DNA of 64,000 nucleotides, taken from contig JAHBXR010000010.1 of assembly GCA_019636335.1 (NCBI GenBank), positions 124,001 to 188,000 on the forward strand, read 5' to 3'. This DNA comes from Pirellulales bacterium (GTDB lineage: Bacteria; Planctomycetota; Planctomycetia; Pirellulales; JAEUIK01). Of the stretch, positions 45,726 to 55,264 are shown in pieces. Below the pieces are notes generated by a model that saw only the letters and a list, made by a program, of their open reading frames with translations, was not told the DNA's origin and made no database searches. The position numbers and the translations under genes were made by a program. Within the stretch, counting starts at the first letter, position 1, and each line of letters opens with the position of its first letter.

Positions 45726-47402
45726 CTATTCCACCACCGGCAGCACCAGTGCTGTTGGGTGATCGGCGTCGTGGTGGATCGTGTTGTGCGCCACTTTCGG
45801 CGGCAGCTTGTTCGAGCCGGGGGCCTCGCCCGTGTTCGGGTTTACCTCGAACCGCGGTGCGTTGCTCGATGTGATGTGGACGGCGATGCGATGCCCCGCC
45901 TCGAACGTGTTCGCCGTGCCGCCGAGATTCACGCGGATCTGCGTGGGCTTGCCCGGCTCCATCATCTTCACCTGCCCCGCCTCGCGTCCCTCGCGGTAGC
46001 GCGTGCGGACCGGCGCGTCGAGCAGCAGGGCCTCGTAACCGTCGGGATAGACATCGACCAGCTTGACCATGAAGTCCGTGTCGGGCGCGTCGGTCGAGCA
46101 GTACAAATCGACATAGACCGGTCCGGCGATCTTCAGGTCTTCCGCCAGCGGTGCGGTCTGGATCCGCAAATAATCTTCGCGCTCGCCGACCTCGCGTTGA
46201 TCGAGGGGGCCGATGTCGAGCGAGAGATTGGCGCCGCCGATCGTCGGCACGGGCTTGGCCGGATCGTAGGCGTAGGTCGTGGCGCTGCCGGCAGCGGTCG
46301 GCTTCTCGGTCACCAATCCGTGCGGGTTGGTGAGGTAATACGTTTTCGGCGTCGCTTCGAGCGGCCAGTTCGCCGCCGTTTGCCAACTGTTCTTGTCGGA
46401 AAAGGCCTTCTTCTGCGCGCCGGCCATCTGGTAATACTGCACCGGCGGCTCGCTCATGATGCCGTTGTCTTCACCCTTCAAGTGATAGTCGAACCAGCGA
46501 ATCTCATCCTTCAAGGCGCCGAGCAGGCTGCCGCCGTCCTTGTACGACAGCCCCTTCAAGTTGCCGTGTCCGAAGGGCCCCATCTTCAGCTTTTGCTTGC
46601 CGCGGGCGCCTTCGGCGCCTTGATTTTGCAGGTAAGCAAAATTGCCCTGCGTGCCGACCGAGAAGATGTCGTACCAGCCACCGACGTGATAGATCGGGAT
46701 GCTGATCCTGGAGCGATGATAGATCAGATCCATGCGGTGCTCTTCTTCCGTGTTTTCAATCGCAGCACGACGCTCCGGCACTTGATCGAGCGCGTCCTGA
46801 TTCTTGAGCCAGTTCACCGTGTCGGCCTCTTTGAAACAGCCGCCGATGAAGATCGCCTCGTTCCAGAAGCACTCGGGGGCCACGATGACATAGGCGGCCT
46901 TGAGCGCCGGCGGTTTCTCACAGGCGGCGGCCAGCGACGTGATGCCCATGGCCGAGGCGCCCGACATGCCCACGTTGCCGTTGCACCAGTCCTGCTGCGA
47001 GACCCACTCGATCGTGTCGAAGCCGTCGACGCGGTCGGTTTCGAAGGGCCGGTAGTCCCCTTCGGAACGGAACTTTCCCCGTGTGTCTTGGATGACGAAC
47101 ACATAGCCCGCCGCCGTATAGCGCGGCCAGAGGGCGCTGAACTGACCGTCTTTGCTATAGGGGGTCCGCGTGACGATCACCGGCCAGGGGCCCTCTCCCT
47201 TCGGCTTGAAGACGTTCGTCGCCAATTTCACGCCGTCGCGCATCGGCACCATCACCTCGGTGGCGCCGCGAACGACGTCGGGCTTCTTGGAATCCTTGGC
47301 TGCTACTTGCTGAATAGCGACTGGGGTCGACGCAAAACCGGCCAGCAGGGCCAGGCTGAGCGTCAGAAGCAACGTGAAACGGCGGCGTGAGGCAAGAGTC
47401 AT
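45726..47402 (-). CDS. CocE/NonD-family serine hydrolase (X-Pro dipeptidyl-peptidase-like), secreted
   Basis: 558 residues with an N-terminal signal peptide (about 1-35). The peptidase-S15/CocE fold is recognisable: VMVPMRDGVKLATNVF, the nucleophile motif GMSGASAMG, and a late GHGN/HITSSNAPRFEVNPNTG in the C-terminal jelly-roll (PepX_C-like) domain. Members hydrolyse acyl esters, amides or X-Pro peptides. The catalytic Asp and His are not assigned individually. The substrate is unknown. It follows the TIM-barrel gene on the minus strand with a 240-bp gap. Confidence 0.88.
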   Translation of the reverse strand: MTLASRRRFTLLLTLSLALLAGFASTPVAIQQVAAKDSKKPDVVRGATEVMVPMRDGVKLATNVFKPKGEGPWPVIVTRTPYSKDGQFSALWPRYTAAGYVFVIQDTRGKFRSEGDYRPFETDRVDGFDTIEWVSQQDWCNGNVGMSGASAMGITSLAAACEKPPALKAAYVIVAPECFWNEAIFIGGCFKEADTVNWLKNQDALDQVPERRAAIENTEEEHRMDLIYHRSRISIPIYHVGGWYDIFSVGTQGNFAYLQNQGAEGARGKQKLKMGPFGHGNLKGLSYKDGGSLLGALKDEIRWFDYHLKGEDNGIMSEPPVQYYQMAGAQKKAFSDKNSWQTAANWPLEATPKTYYLTNPHGLVTEKPTAAGSATTYAYDPAKPVPTIGGANLSLDIGPLDQREVGEREDYLRIQTAPLAEDLKIAGPVYVDLYCSTDAPDTDFMVKLVDVYPDGYEALLLDAPVRTRYREGREAGQVKMMEPGKPTQIRVNLGGTANTFEAGHRIAVHITSSNAPRFEVNPNTGEAPGSNKLPPKVAHNTIHHDADHPTALVLPVVE

Positions 47403-47513
47403 GACCTGGGCTTCCCGGTGAGGGTGCTGGGGTAGGGGAGTTGGTATCTAGGTTATTACCGGTCGAAGGGATGCTGAGTTTCGTCTTGGCCACGTTCCGC
47501 AGACACTCGAACA

Positions 47514-47532
47514 CACAGGCCGGCAGCCTGTG
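47514..47532. other. Small perfect hairpin
   Basis: CACAGGC-CGGCA-GCCTGTG, a 7-bp stem with a 5-nt loop, in the gap between two minus-strand genes. No T-run follows in either direction. Confidence 0.4.
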
Positions 47533-47641
47533 CCACTTGTCTGTTTTACGCTTGAGGGCCGTTCATCAAGCAACGACCCTTCCCTGAATTCCTTCGCGTC
47601 TTAGCGGTAAATCTGCTCCGCGCCGCGGTGTCACCGGCTGG

Positions 47642-48538
47642 CTACCAGAGATCGGCCTGCGCCACGGCCCGGGCGGCGGCCAGTTCGTCGGTCTTGGGAC
47701 GCAACTCGAGCCCCACGTAGCCCTGGTAGCCCAGATCGTAGGCCTGCTTCAACACGCGGTTGTAGTACACCTCGCCGGTGCCTGGCTCGTTGCGGCCGGG
47801 GTGATCGGCGAGTTGCAGATAACCGACCTGATCGAAGCCCTCCTTGAGGCGCCCGCAGAGATCCCCCTCGCTGATCTGCATATGGTAGAGATCCCAATTG
47901 ATCTTCACCATCGGAGAGTTCACCTCGCGGCAGATGCGGACCGCCGCCTCGCTGCCGTAGAGACAGTGTCCTTTGTGATCGACACGGATGTTCATCGGCT
48001 CGAGAATGAGCATCACCTCGTGCTGCTCGGCGATCGGAGCGGCCAGCTTCAGCCCGGCGATAATGTGCTCGTGCATCTCGGCCTGGGTCATCCCCTTCTG
48101 ATCGTCGCCACCGACGACGGTCATCTTCTTGCAGTTGATCTTCTTGGCGACCGCGCAGCTTTCCTCGATCTCTTGGACGAACTTCTCGTGGTTCTTGGGA
48201 TCGTTCAGGCCCGGCCGGAAGCCCCACGCGGTAAACTGCGCGACCTCAAGGCCACGCTCCTGCGTAATCCTGTTGATGCCGTCCAGATCCTTGCCACGCC
48301 ATGGCCAGAATTCGACGGCCGGAAAACCGTAGTCGGCCGCCTTTGCAATCCGTTCGAGAAAGGGGAGCTTACCCCACCACATTTCGACGTTGACGGCGAA
48401 CTTCGTGTGCGGCGTGCGACCCAGCGTGCTGGGGTCGAGATCGGCCTGGGGGGCCTCGTCGGCGGCGCGGGCAAGCGTCGCGCCCGAGGCCAACACGGCG
48501 GTCGAGCCCAAGAACGTACGGCGATCGAGCATAGACAT
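47642..48538 (-). CDS. Hydroxypyruvate-isomerase-like TIM-barrel protein with Tat signal
   Basis: 298 residues. The N-terminus (LDRRTFLGSTAVLASGATLA) is a Tat signal, so the enzyme is likely exported folded. The body is an AP-endonuclease-2/xylose-isomerase-type TIM barrel: GFPAVEFWPWRGKDL, EVAQFTAWGF, LILEPMN, VKINWDLYHMQ and LQLADHPGRNEPGTGEV, with the Glu/Asp/His/Glu metal ligands of the Hyi family. Many planctomycetes have several exported members of this family acting on unknown sugars. It is divergent from the TIGR03790-like gene across a 280-bp region. Confidence 0.88.
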   Translation of the reverse strand: MSMLDRRTFLGSTAVLASGATLARAADEAPQADLDPSTLGRTPHTKFAVNVEMWWGKLPFLERIAKAADYGFPAVEFWPWRGKDLDGINRITQERGLEVAQFTAWGFRPGLNDPKNHEKFVQEIEESCAVAKKINCKKMTVVGGDDQKGMTQAEMHEHIIAGLKLAAPIAEQHEVMLILEPMNIRVDHKGHCLYGSEAAVRICREVNSPMVKINWDLYHMQISEGDLCGRLKEGFDQVGYLQLADHPGRNEPGTGEVYYNRVLKQAYDLGYQGYVGLELRPKTDELAAARAVAQADLW

Positions 48539-48818
48539 AAGCGTGGGCTTCCCTGGTTGAATCGGCCGCGACCGGCGAGAATGTGCCGGATTTCACGGCT
48601 CGCGCGATTATAGCCACCACAGAAACCGACTGTCCAATTCGAGCCAGCGAACGCCGCGTCCCAAGATAATCGTCCGGCATTGCTGGCTCGTCCTGCGGGA
48701 GAATGGCTCGCGCTACTACACCCCAATGGAAGAGGGGCTTAAGATCGAAGAAGGACGCACCGAGCCGCGCTCGCTCGGCTCTCCGCTTGGCCGCCCCGTC
48801 TCGCAGGATATCCCTGGC

Positions 48819-51041
48819 ATGCATTGTCGCCGCGCGACTCGCTGGAACTTGCTCTGTCTGCTCTGCACGCTCGTCGCCCTCTCGCTGGGGATCCGACCCG
48901 CCCGAGCAGGGGGCGGCCCCGAGAATGTCTTCGTCGTCGTGAACCCCCACAGTTGGGCTTCGCAAACGATCGCCAACTACTTCATCTTCCTCCGGGCGAT
49001 CCCCCCCTCGAACGTGATGATGCTTCCCTGGGAGGGGCAGCTCGACGAACCGATCAGTGTCGACCTGTTTCGCGACCAGATCCTCGAACCGATCCTGACC
49101 GAAATCGACAAGCGCGGACTGGCGCAGCAGATCGACTGTATCGCCTATTCGAGCGATTTCCCCTACGAGGTCGACACCAGCCCCGATCTGCGTAACTCCA
49201 CGGTACCAGAACATCTGCTGCCGGGCGCTTCGCTGACCGGCCTGACCTACTTGTCACAGCTCGTGGCGGCCAAGCAGCCTTACTATCTGATGCTCGACGT
49301 GAATCGCTACGCGGTCCTGCCCCCCAAGACCGATCCGACGCCCCCGTCACAGGCCTTTAGTTCCCAAACGGCGTTTCCGGCGGCGAGCAATGCGCGCGCC
49401 AAACAACCGCTGCAGTACAAGCTGTCGACGATGCTGGCGGTCACCAGCGGCCGGGGCACTTCGATCAGCCAGGCGACGAACGATCTCCTGCGTGGCTACT
49501 ACGCCGACGGGACCCATCCCCAGGGGACGATCTACTTCGTGCGCAACAACGATCCCCGCTCGACGACTCGTTCTCCTCGTTTTCAGGCGGCGATGGACGA
49601 CCTGCGCAAACTGGGCGTCAAGACCGAAGCGATCAACGGCACATTGCCGATCCGGAAGAACGACGTGATGGGCCTGACCACCGGCGCCGCCACCTTCGAC
49701 TGGAGCGCCAGCGGGAGCACGATTCTGCCCGGGGCGATCTGCGACAACTTTACGAGCACCGGCGGCCGGCTGCGCGAGAATGGCACGCAAACCTCGATGG
49801 CCGAGTTCCTGCGCTATGGCGCCAGCGGAAGCTGCGGCACCGTGATGGAACCGCGGACGATCGAGGCCAAGATTCCTCTCGCGACCGTCCACGTACACTA
49901 CGCGCGTGGCTGCTCGCTGGCCGAATCGTTCTATCAGTCGATCGGCGGACCGTATCAACTCTTGATCGTCGGCGACCCGCTCTGCCGCCCCTGGGCGAAC
50001 CTGGCTCAGGTGGGCGTGACCGGTTTGCAAGTCAACGAACAAGTGAAGGGGACCATCGAGCTGACGCCGGCCGCCCGGCCCTCTGCTCGCAAAGGCGATG
50101 TCCCGGCCGACAAAGAGGAGACGCCGCAGGAATACGCCGTCGAACGCTTCGAGTTGTTCGTCGATGGCAAGCGTGTGGCTCAATGCCAACCGGGCGAGAA
50201 GCTCACTTGGGATACCACGGCCACGAGCGATGGCTATCACGAAGTCCGCATCGTGTGCATCGAGGCGGGGGCCATCGCGACGCAATCGCGCTGCGGCATC
50301 CCCTGCTACGTCGCCAATCAGGGTCTCGCCTGCGAGATCAAATCCTCGGCCACGAAGTCTGTCCCCCACGGAGACAAAGTCACCCTCGAGGCGCACTCCC
50401 CGGGCGCTTCGCAGATCGATCTCTATCACGCCGGTGGGCTGCTGGGCAATGTGCCGGGCGAGAATGCCTCGCTCGAAATCGACACCGCACAGTTCGGACT
50501 CGGTCCCATGCACGTCTGGGCGGTCGCCCAACACGCCGGCAGTCCACCACCCGGCATCGCGTCCGCCCCCTTGCGACTCGATATTGAAGCTCCGGCCACG
50601 CTGCCGGCGATCTCGGTGCCCGCCGAGGCGCGCTTCGCCGCGGGAGTCTTACTGACGCGCGAGGGAGCGAGGCCTGCCGTCGTGAAAGATACGCTCGACC
50701 CCAATTGGCTAGCGGCGCAGGGATTGAAGGCGCAGGAACAGTTCAAGCTCGACGGGTACTGCGACGTTCCGGCCGACGATCTCTATCAATTGCAGGCTGG
50801 CTTCGTGGGCAAGCTGAAGATCACGCTCGACGAGCAGGTCGTGCTCGATACCTCGACCGATCATGCCTCCCCCCTGCAGATGATCCCCCTCAAGCTGGCC
50901 AAGGGGCTGCACCATCTCGTGGTCGAAGGAGAGTGCGGCGCCACGGTGCGGTTGGAGATTCGTTTCGGCAACGTCGGCACGTGGCGCATCGGCGAGCGCA
51001 TGTTCACGCATCTGCCATCGACGCCCGCGACAGGTAGCTAA
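48819..51041 (+). CDS. TIGR03790-like secreted protein
   Basis: 740 residues, exported: a basic N-terminus and a long hydrophobic segment (LLCLLCTLVALSLGI) ending in ARAGG. The N-terminal half resembles the TIGR03790 family: VFVVVNPHSWASQTIANYF, YLMLDVNRY and an EFLRYGASGSCGTVMEP segment. The C-terminal half is a series of beta-sandwich-like repeats (KRVAQCQPGEKLTWDTTATS; KSVPHGDKVTLEAHSPGAS). No enzyme motif is seen. The start at 48819 directly precedes the signal; an upstream ATG at 48726 adds a charged stretch that would spoil it. Function is unknown. Confidence 0.68.
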   Translation: MHCRRATRWNLLCLLCTLVALSLGIRPARAGGGPENVFVVVNPHSWASQTIANYFIFLRAIPPSNVMMLPWEGQLDEPISVDLFRDQILEPILTEIDKRGLAQQIDCIAYSSDFPYEVDTSPDLRNSTVPEHLLPGASLTGLTYLSQLVAAKQPYYLMLDVNRYAVLPPKTDPTPPSQAFSSQTAFPAASNARAKQPLQYKLSTMLAVTSGRGTSISQATNDLLRGYYADGTHPQGTIYFVRNNDPRSTTRSPRFQAAMDDLRKLGVKTEAINGTLPIRKNDVMGLTTGAATFDWSASGSTILPGAICDNFTSTGGRLRENGTQTSMAEFLRYGASGSCGTVMEPRTIEAKIPLATVHVHYARGCSLAESFYQSIGGPYQLLIVGDPLCRPWANLAQVGVTGLQVNEQVKGTIELTPAARPSARKGDVPADKEETPQEYAVERFELFVDGKRVAQCQPGEKLTWDTTATSDGYHEVRIVCIEAGAIATQSRCGIPCYVANQGLACEIKSSATKSVPHGDKVTLEAHSPGASQIDLYHAGGLLGNVPGENASLEIDTAQFGLGPMHVWAVAQHAGSPPPGIASAPLRLDIEAPATLPAISVPAEARFAAGVLLTREGARPAVVKDTLDPNWLAAQGLKAQEQFKLDGYCDVPADDLYQLQAGFVGKLKITLDEQVVLDTSTDHASPLQMIPLKLAKGLHHLVVEGECGATVRLEIRFGNVGTWRIGERMFTHLPSTPATGS

Positions 51042-51188
51042 ACGCGCCCGTCGTCCCTCGAGGCAGAACCTGCTGCGGCAGTCCACGGACTGTCGTGCCC
51101 CGGCACTCGGTTGGTACGAGCAACACGGGCGCCACGGCGAAAGTCCGGGCTAAAAGACCATGTCGCAGCTTAAGTGGGAGTAGTTGTC

Positions 51189-51647
51189 TTGCACGAACAT
51201 TTCATGCAACTGGCGTATCGCGAGGCTATCTGCGCCTTCGACGAAGATGAAGTGCCGGTCGGCGCCGTGGTCGTACACCACGATCGGATAATCGCCGCCG
51301 CGCATAACCAGCGCGAGCAACTCCGCGATCCGACGGCCCACGCCGAGATGATCGCCATCACCCAGGCGGCCGAGGCCCGCGGCGGCTGGCGGCTCGACGA
51401 TTGCCTGCTCTACGTGACCCTCGAGCCGTGCCCCATGTGCGCGGGCGCCATCATCCAGTCGCGCATTCCCTGGGTGATCTACGGCGCACGCGATCCCAAG
51501 GCAGGGGCCGTCGAATCGCTGTACAAACTGCTAGCAGATCCGAGATTGAATCACACCTGCCAGACAGTGGGGGGCGTGCTAGCAGCCGAATGCGGCGAGA
51601 TTCTGACGCGGTTTTTCCGTCAGCAGCGCAGCCTGGGCAAGAAGTAG
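51189..51647 (+). CDS. tadA: tRNA adenosine(34) deaminase
   Basis: 152 residues from a TTG start. A zinc deaminase that makes inosine-34 in tRNA-Arg(ACG). Zinc/catalytic motifs are HAEM and PCPMCAG, with [10 protein letters not shown] and [16 protein letters not shown]. The TTG at 51189 is preferred over GTG at 51174 because GGGAG lies eight bases before it and the encoded [13 protein letters not shown] aligns with the usual TadA N-terminus; the GGGAG overlaps the GTG candidate, which would leave that start without a ribosome site. The next gene begins 130 bp later on the same strand. Confidence 0.92.
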   Translation: MHEHFMQLAYREAICAFDEDEVPVGAVVVHHDRIIAAAHNQREQLRDPTAHAEMIAITQAAEARGGWRLDDCLLYVTLEPCPMCAGAIIQSRIPWVIYGARDPKAGAVESLYKLLADPRLNHTCQTVGGVLAAECGEILTRFFRQQRSLGKK

Positions 51648-51780
51648 CCGCGTCGGACGTTGCCGTCCTAAGCCCTTTGCCCTTCTGCGGTTCTAGGGCT
51701 TTCGCTAGAATCCCGCCCCCCGCTCGAACGGCCGAGGTCGAGCGGCGCGAGTCATGGACGACACGGCGGAGATGTAGGCC

Positions 51781-52827
51781 ATGCGGGCATTGGCCCTGAT
51801 CGAGGCCCCCAACCACGTTTGCTATCGCTACCGGATCGAGGCGTACGCCCCGGCGCTGGCCGCGCGCGGCTGGACGCTCGAATCACTGCCGCTCGATCCG
51901 CAGACATTCGCCCGCAACCGTCAGTTGCGCGAAGCCGCCTCCTACGACGTCGTCATACTGCAGCGCAAGTTGCTGCCGTTGTGGCAACTGCGCCTGTTGC
52001 GCAAGGCCGCGCGCGTCCTGATCTACGACTTCGACGATGCGCTGTTCCATCGCGACAGCTACGCCCGCAAAGGTCCGTCGAGCGTCACTCGGCTCGCACA
52101 CTTCTGGGCCACGATCTACGCCGCCGATGCGGTGATCGCGGGCAACGCCTACCTGGCCGAACAGGCCTCGGCCTACGTCGTGCCCGAGCGCGTGCATCTG
52201 TTGCCCACATGCGTAACTCCCAGTCTCTACTCGCCGGCAAGACACGAGCGCCGCGGCGCCGCGGCGCGTCTGGTCTGGATCGGTCAGCACAGCACGCTGC
52301 CTTGTCTCGACCATGCCTCGGAACAACTGTCCGCCGCCGCCGAGCAGCTTCCCGGCCTGCGGCTGCACGTCGTGTCGAATCGCTTTCCCGTGATCCAGGG
52401 TCCGCGCGTCGTCGAACGTCCCTGGTCGGCCATGACCGAAACCGCGGAACTAGCCGGCTGCGATATCGGTATCAGTTGGCTGCCCGACGATCCGTGGAGC
52501 CGGGGCAAGTGTGGACTGAAGGTATTGCAATACATGGCGGCGGGCTTGCCCGTGGTGGCCAATCCGCTGGGCATGAACCGCGAAATGGTCCTCGAGGGCC
52601 AAACCGGTCTGCTGGCAAGCACGCCGCGTGAATGGGCCGCCGCCATCGCCCGGCTGGCCAACGATCCGGCCCTTCGCGCGCGCTTGGGAGCCGCCGGGCG
52701 CCGCCTCGTCGAAGAACAATACTCCGCGCAATCTTGGGGCGAACGCTTTGCCGGGCTGCTGGAGCAGGTGTGGCACGATTCGCACCATCCTTCGCCGACG
52801 GCGGAACTCTTCGAGCCGGTTTCATGA
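51781..52827 (+). CDS. Glycosyltransferase family 4-like protein
   Basis: 348 residues. The C-terminal half is a GT-B donor-binding domain: LVWIGQHSTL, DIGISWLPDDPWSRGKCGLKVLQYMAAGLPVVA and the glutamate in NREMVLEGQTGLLA. The N-terminal half has a short acceptor domain with VLIYDFDDALFHRD. Its acceptor is unknown; lipid, polysaccharide or protein glycosylation are all possible. It overlaps the DUF1570 lipoprotein gene by an ATGA junction, so the two are cotranslated. Confidence 0.88.
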   Translation: MRALALIEAPNHVCYRYRIEAYAPALAARGWTLESLPLDPQTFARNRQLREAASYDVVILQRKLLPLWQLRLLRKAARVLIYDFDDALFHRDSYARKGPSSVTRLAHFWATIYAADAVIAGNAYLAEQASAYVVPERVHLLPTCVTPSLYSPARHERRGAAARLVWIGQHSTLPCLDHASEQLSAAAEQLPGLRLHVVSNRFPVIQGPRVVERPWSAMTETAELAGCDIGISWLPDDPWSRGKCGLKVLQYMAAGLPVVANPLGMNREMVLEGQTGLLASTPREWAAAIARLANDPALRARLGAAGRRLVEEQYSAQSWGERFAGLLEQVWHDSHHPSPTAELFEPVS

Positions 52828-53681
52828 GCTTCTCGCCCGGTCGAGAGCACCGACGTCCCCCTACTGCCCGTAGCGGCAGACGTTCGCGCGCCGCGCTGCA
52901 CGGCCTCGTCTCGCTCGCCCTGGCCGCCGCCGGATGCCACGCGCTCAACACGAAGCCGGCGTCGACCTTGCCGTTGCGCCGCGAGCACGTGCGCGACCAA
53001 CTGATCATCCACAGCGACTTCGACATGCCGGAACGTCACCGGCTGGTCGAAGAGCTCTGCGCGCAACGCAGCGATCTGGCCGTCAAACTGATGCTGCCCA
53101 CCTCGGACGAGCCGATCCACGTCTACCTGTTCGACAAACCGAATGAATTCTCGGCCTACATGCGTCTGCACTATCCCGAGTTGGGGCCCCGCCGCGCCTT
53201 CTTCGTCGAAGGAGATACGCGTCTGGCGGTCTACGCCCAGTGGGGCGATCGCGTCGCCGAGGACTTGCGGCACGAAGTCGCGCATGGCTATCTGCATGCC
53301 GTGGTGCCGAACCTGCCCCTCTGGCTCGACGAAGGCCTGGCCGAATACTTCGAGGTGCCGCGCGGCACGCGGGGCGTGAACCGCCCCCATGTCGAGGCCT
53401 TGCTTGCAGAACGGGCGGCCGGCACGTGGAGCCCGTCGCTGCAACGGATCGAAGCCATTCACGAAGCGGGACAACTCCAACAGCGCGACTATGCCGAGGC
53501 CTGGGCCTGGGTCCACTGGATGCTCGAATCGACCCCCGAGCGCCGCGAGCAGCTCTGCCGTTACCTGCAGACGCTCCGTCAGTCGGGCGTGGCCCCCCCC
53601 TTATCGCTCGCCATCGGCGCCCGTTCTCCCCAGGCAGAGCAGGAGCTCGTCACGCACCTCGAGTGGCTCCGCGGCCAATAG
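52824..53681 (+). CDS. DUF1570-family lipoprotein with HExxH motif
   Basis: 285 residues. A basic N-terminus and a hydrophobic stretch end in the lipobox-like LALAAAGC, so it is probably a lipoprotein. Residues about 60-285 contain the gluzincin-like motif LRHEVAHGYLHAVVPNLP and the downstream glutamate helix LDEGLAEYFE, the arrangement of DUF1570/collagenase-like metallopeptidases. Unlike the C-terminal tail of the cytochrome protein at 17772, the catalytic HExxH is intact here. The start overlaps the glycosyltransferase stop (ATGA). Confidence 0.8.
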   Translation: MSFSPGREHRRPPTARSGRRSRAALHGLVSLALAAAGCHALNTKPASTLPLRREHVRDQLIIHSDFDMPERHRLVEELCAQRSDLAVKLMLPTSDEPIHVYLFDKPNEFSAYMRLHYPELGPRRAFFVEGDTRLAVYAQWGDRVAEDLRHEVAHGYLHAVVPNLPLWLDEGLAEYFEVPRGTRGVNRPHVEALLAERAAGTWSPSLQRIEAIHEAGQLQQRDYAEAWAWVHWMLESTPERREQLCRYLQTLRQSGVAPPLSLAIGARSPQAEQELVTHLEWLRGQ

Positions 53682-53682
53682 G

Positions 53683-55260
53683 TTAGACGAATTCGACCTT
53701 CGCGCCGCCGACATTCGGTGCGGCGATGACATACTCGGCCTCGCGCCATTCCTGCTTCGTGCGCAGCCCCGCGACGATGGCTTGCGCCTCGTCGTCGTGA
53801 GCCGCTAGAGCAAATATGGTCGGGCCCCACGAGCTTTGACCGACGCCCGACACCCCCTGTTGACGGATCGTCTCGACGAGCCGCTCGACCTGCTCACCCG
53901 CGAAGGCACCCCCTTGCGCCGCGGCAAAGCATTCGCCGGCCCTGCGATTGTAGCGATAGAGCGCTTCGCCGAACGTTGTCAAATCGCCGCTGGCGGCCGC
54001 CGGCAACATTCCCAACAAAATCTCGCGGCAAAGACGCTCGGTGGTCGAGATTGGCACGGCGGGCAACGTCTCGAAGGCATGTCGTTCGGCGTCTCCCGCC
54101 ATGCCTGGGGGATGTTGAGGCGTGACCAGGACGAAACGCCATTCCGCTGGCAACGCGATCCGCGATACGAGCGGCGCCAAGACTTCGTCCGCAAGCTTGC
54201 CGGCCTCGACGATCAGACCGCCGCCGAGAAAACCGTACACGCCAATGGCCGAGCGGAGTCCACGCTCGACCATGGCCGCCAAGTCGGCGGCAGCAGGCAA
54301 CGGCCTTCCGGCAAACGCGTGCAAGGCGGCCGCCACGGCCAGCCCCAACTGCGTCCCGGTGCCCAAGCCAATATGCTCCCCTGGCTCGCGCACGAGTCGC
54401 AGGCGGCAAGGCGGGATGTCAAACTTTCCACGCCGCACGACCCGCGCCGCGAACTGCTCGATCCGTGCCGCCAGCGGTCCCGTCGCGGAAAACGCGGCGG
54501 CCGGTTCGAGCAAGAGTTCCAAGCCAGGGCGATCGATCATGGCCCCCATGCCGCCAAACTGGCGCGAGCGAGTCTCTCCGAAAGAAAGCAGACCAAAATG
54601 AAGCCGGCTCGGCGCCACCACGCGCACCGACTGCCCCACGTGAGTCGCTTTGCCCGCAGCCGTTTTTTCCGCGACGTAGGACCGCAACAGCTCGAATGCC
54701 CGTTGTTCCGCGGCGCCGCCGGTCTTGTTGACGACGATCGCCAGCCGGGCCAATTCTCCCTCGATCTCGGCCGCCGGCAAGACGTGAACGCGGGTCGCCA
54801 GGATCGCCCCCTCGAGCACGGCGTATCGCGCGCGATGAAAACCGACGAAATCGCGACGCCGACCTGCCTGCGTGACTTGTGCCTCGATCGTGACGCGCTG
54901 CCCCGCTTCGTCGATCGCTTGCACCTCGAAGGCATACCACCGGCAGCAGTCGGTCAGGACGTGGCAAACTCCGTCCGCAGGCGGCAAGTACCGCGGTGCC
55001 TGCTCGAGCCGCCCGATCGCGGCGCGGGCGAGGAACTCGACGTCATCGACCACGTGAAAGACGCCGCGACCGGTACGACGCAAGTTGGCAAACGTCGTCG
55101 AGTCGGGAAACGGTCGCAATTTCAAACGCGTGATGTCGCCGCTCGTCGCCGCGCGGTCGTCGATCGTCGGGCCCATCGGTGCGACATTCACCGAGCCATC
55201 GGCGTTTTCGGTGGTAACGATGCCCTCGAGAATCAACGCGAAGCTCCGCCGGCGTTTCAC
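53683..55260 (-). CDS. DUF447 domain fused to beta-ribofuranosylaminobenzene 5'-phosphate synthase
   Basis: 525 residues from a GTG start, 4 bp after pabA. Residues about 1-200 are DUF447 (ILEGIVTTENADGSVNVAPMG, FANLRRTGRGVFHVVDD), a domain known from H4MPT-containing organisms. Residues about 210-525 are a GHMP-type beta-RFAP synthase: VVAPSRLHFGLLSFGE, FGGMGAMIDRP and EHIGLGTGTQLGLAVAAALHA for the nucleotide-binding loop. That enzyme joins p-aminobenzoate and PRPP in the first committed step of methanopterin synthesis. It converges with the DUF1570 gene (stops 1 bp apart). Both halves look intact. Confidence 0.92.
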   Translation of the reverse strand: MKRRRSFALILEGIVTTENADGSVNVAPMGPTIDDRAATSGDITRLKLRPFPDSTTFANLRRTGRGVFHVVDDVEFLARAAIGRLEQAPRYLPPADGVCHVLTDCCRWYAFEVQAIDEAGQRVTIEAQVTQAGRRRDFVGFHRARYAVLEGAILATRVHVLPAAEIEGELARLAIVVNKTGGAAEQRAFELLRSYVAEKTAAGKATHVGQSVRVVAPSRLHFGLLSFGETRSRQFGGMGAMIDRPGLELLLEPAAAFSATGPLAARIEQFAARVVRRGKFDIPPCRLRLVREPGEHIGLGTGTQLGLAVAAALHAFAGRPLPAAADLAAMVERGLRSAIGVYGFLGGGLIVEAGKLADEVLAPLVSRIALPAEWRFVLVTPQHPPGMAGDAERHAFETLPAVPISTTERLCREILLGMLPAAASGDLTTFGEALYRYNRRAGECFAAAQGGAFAGEQVERLVETIRQQGVSGVGQSSWGPTIFALAAHDDEAQAIVAGLRTKQEWREAEYVIAAPNVGGAKVEFV

Positions 55261-55264
55261 GCCG

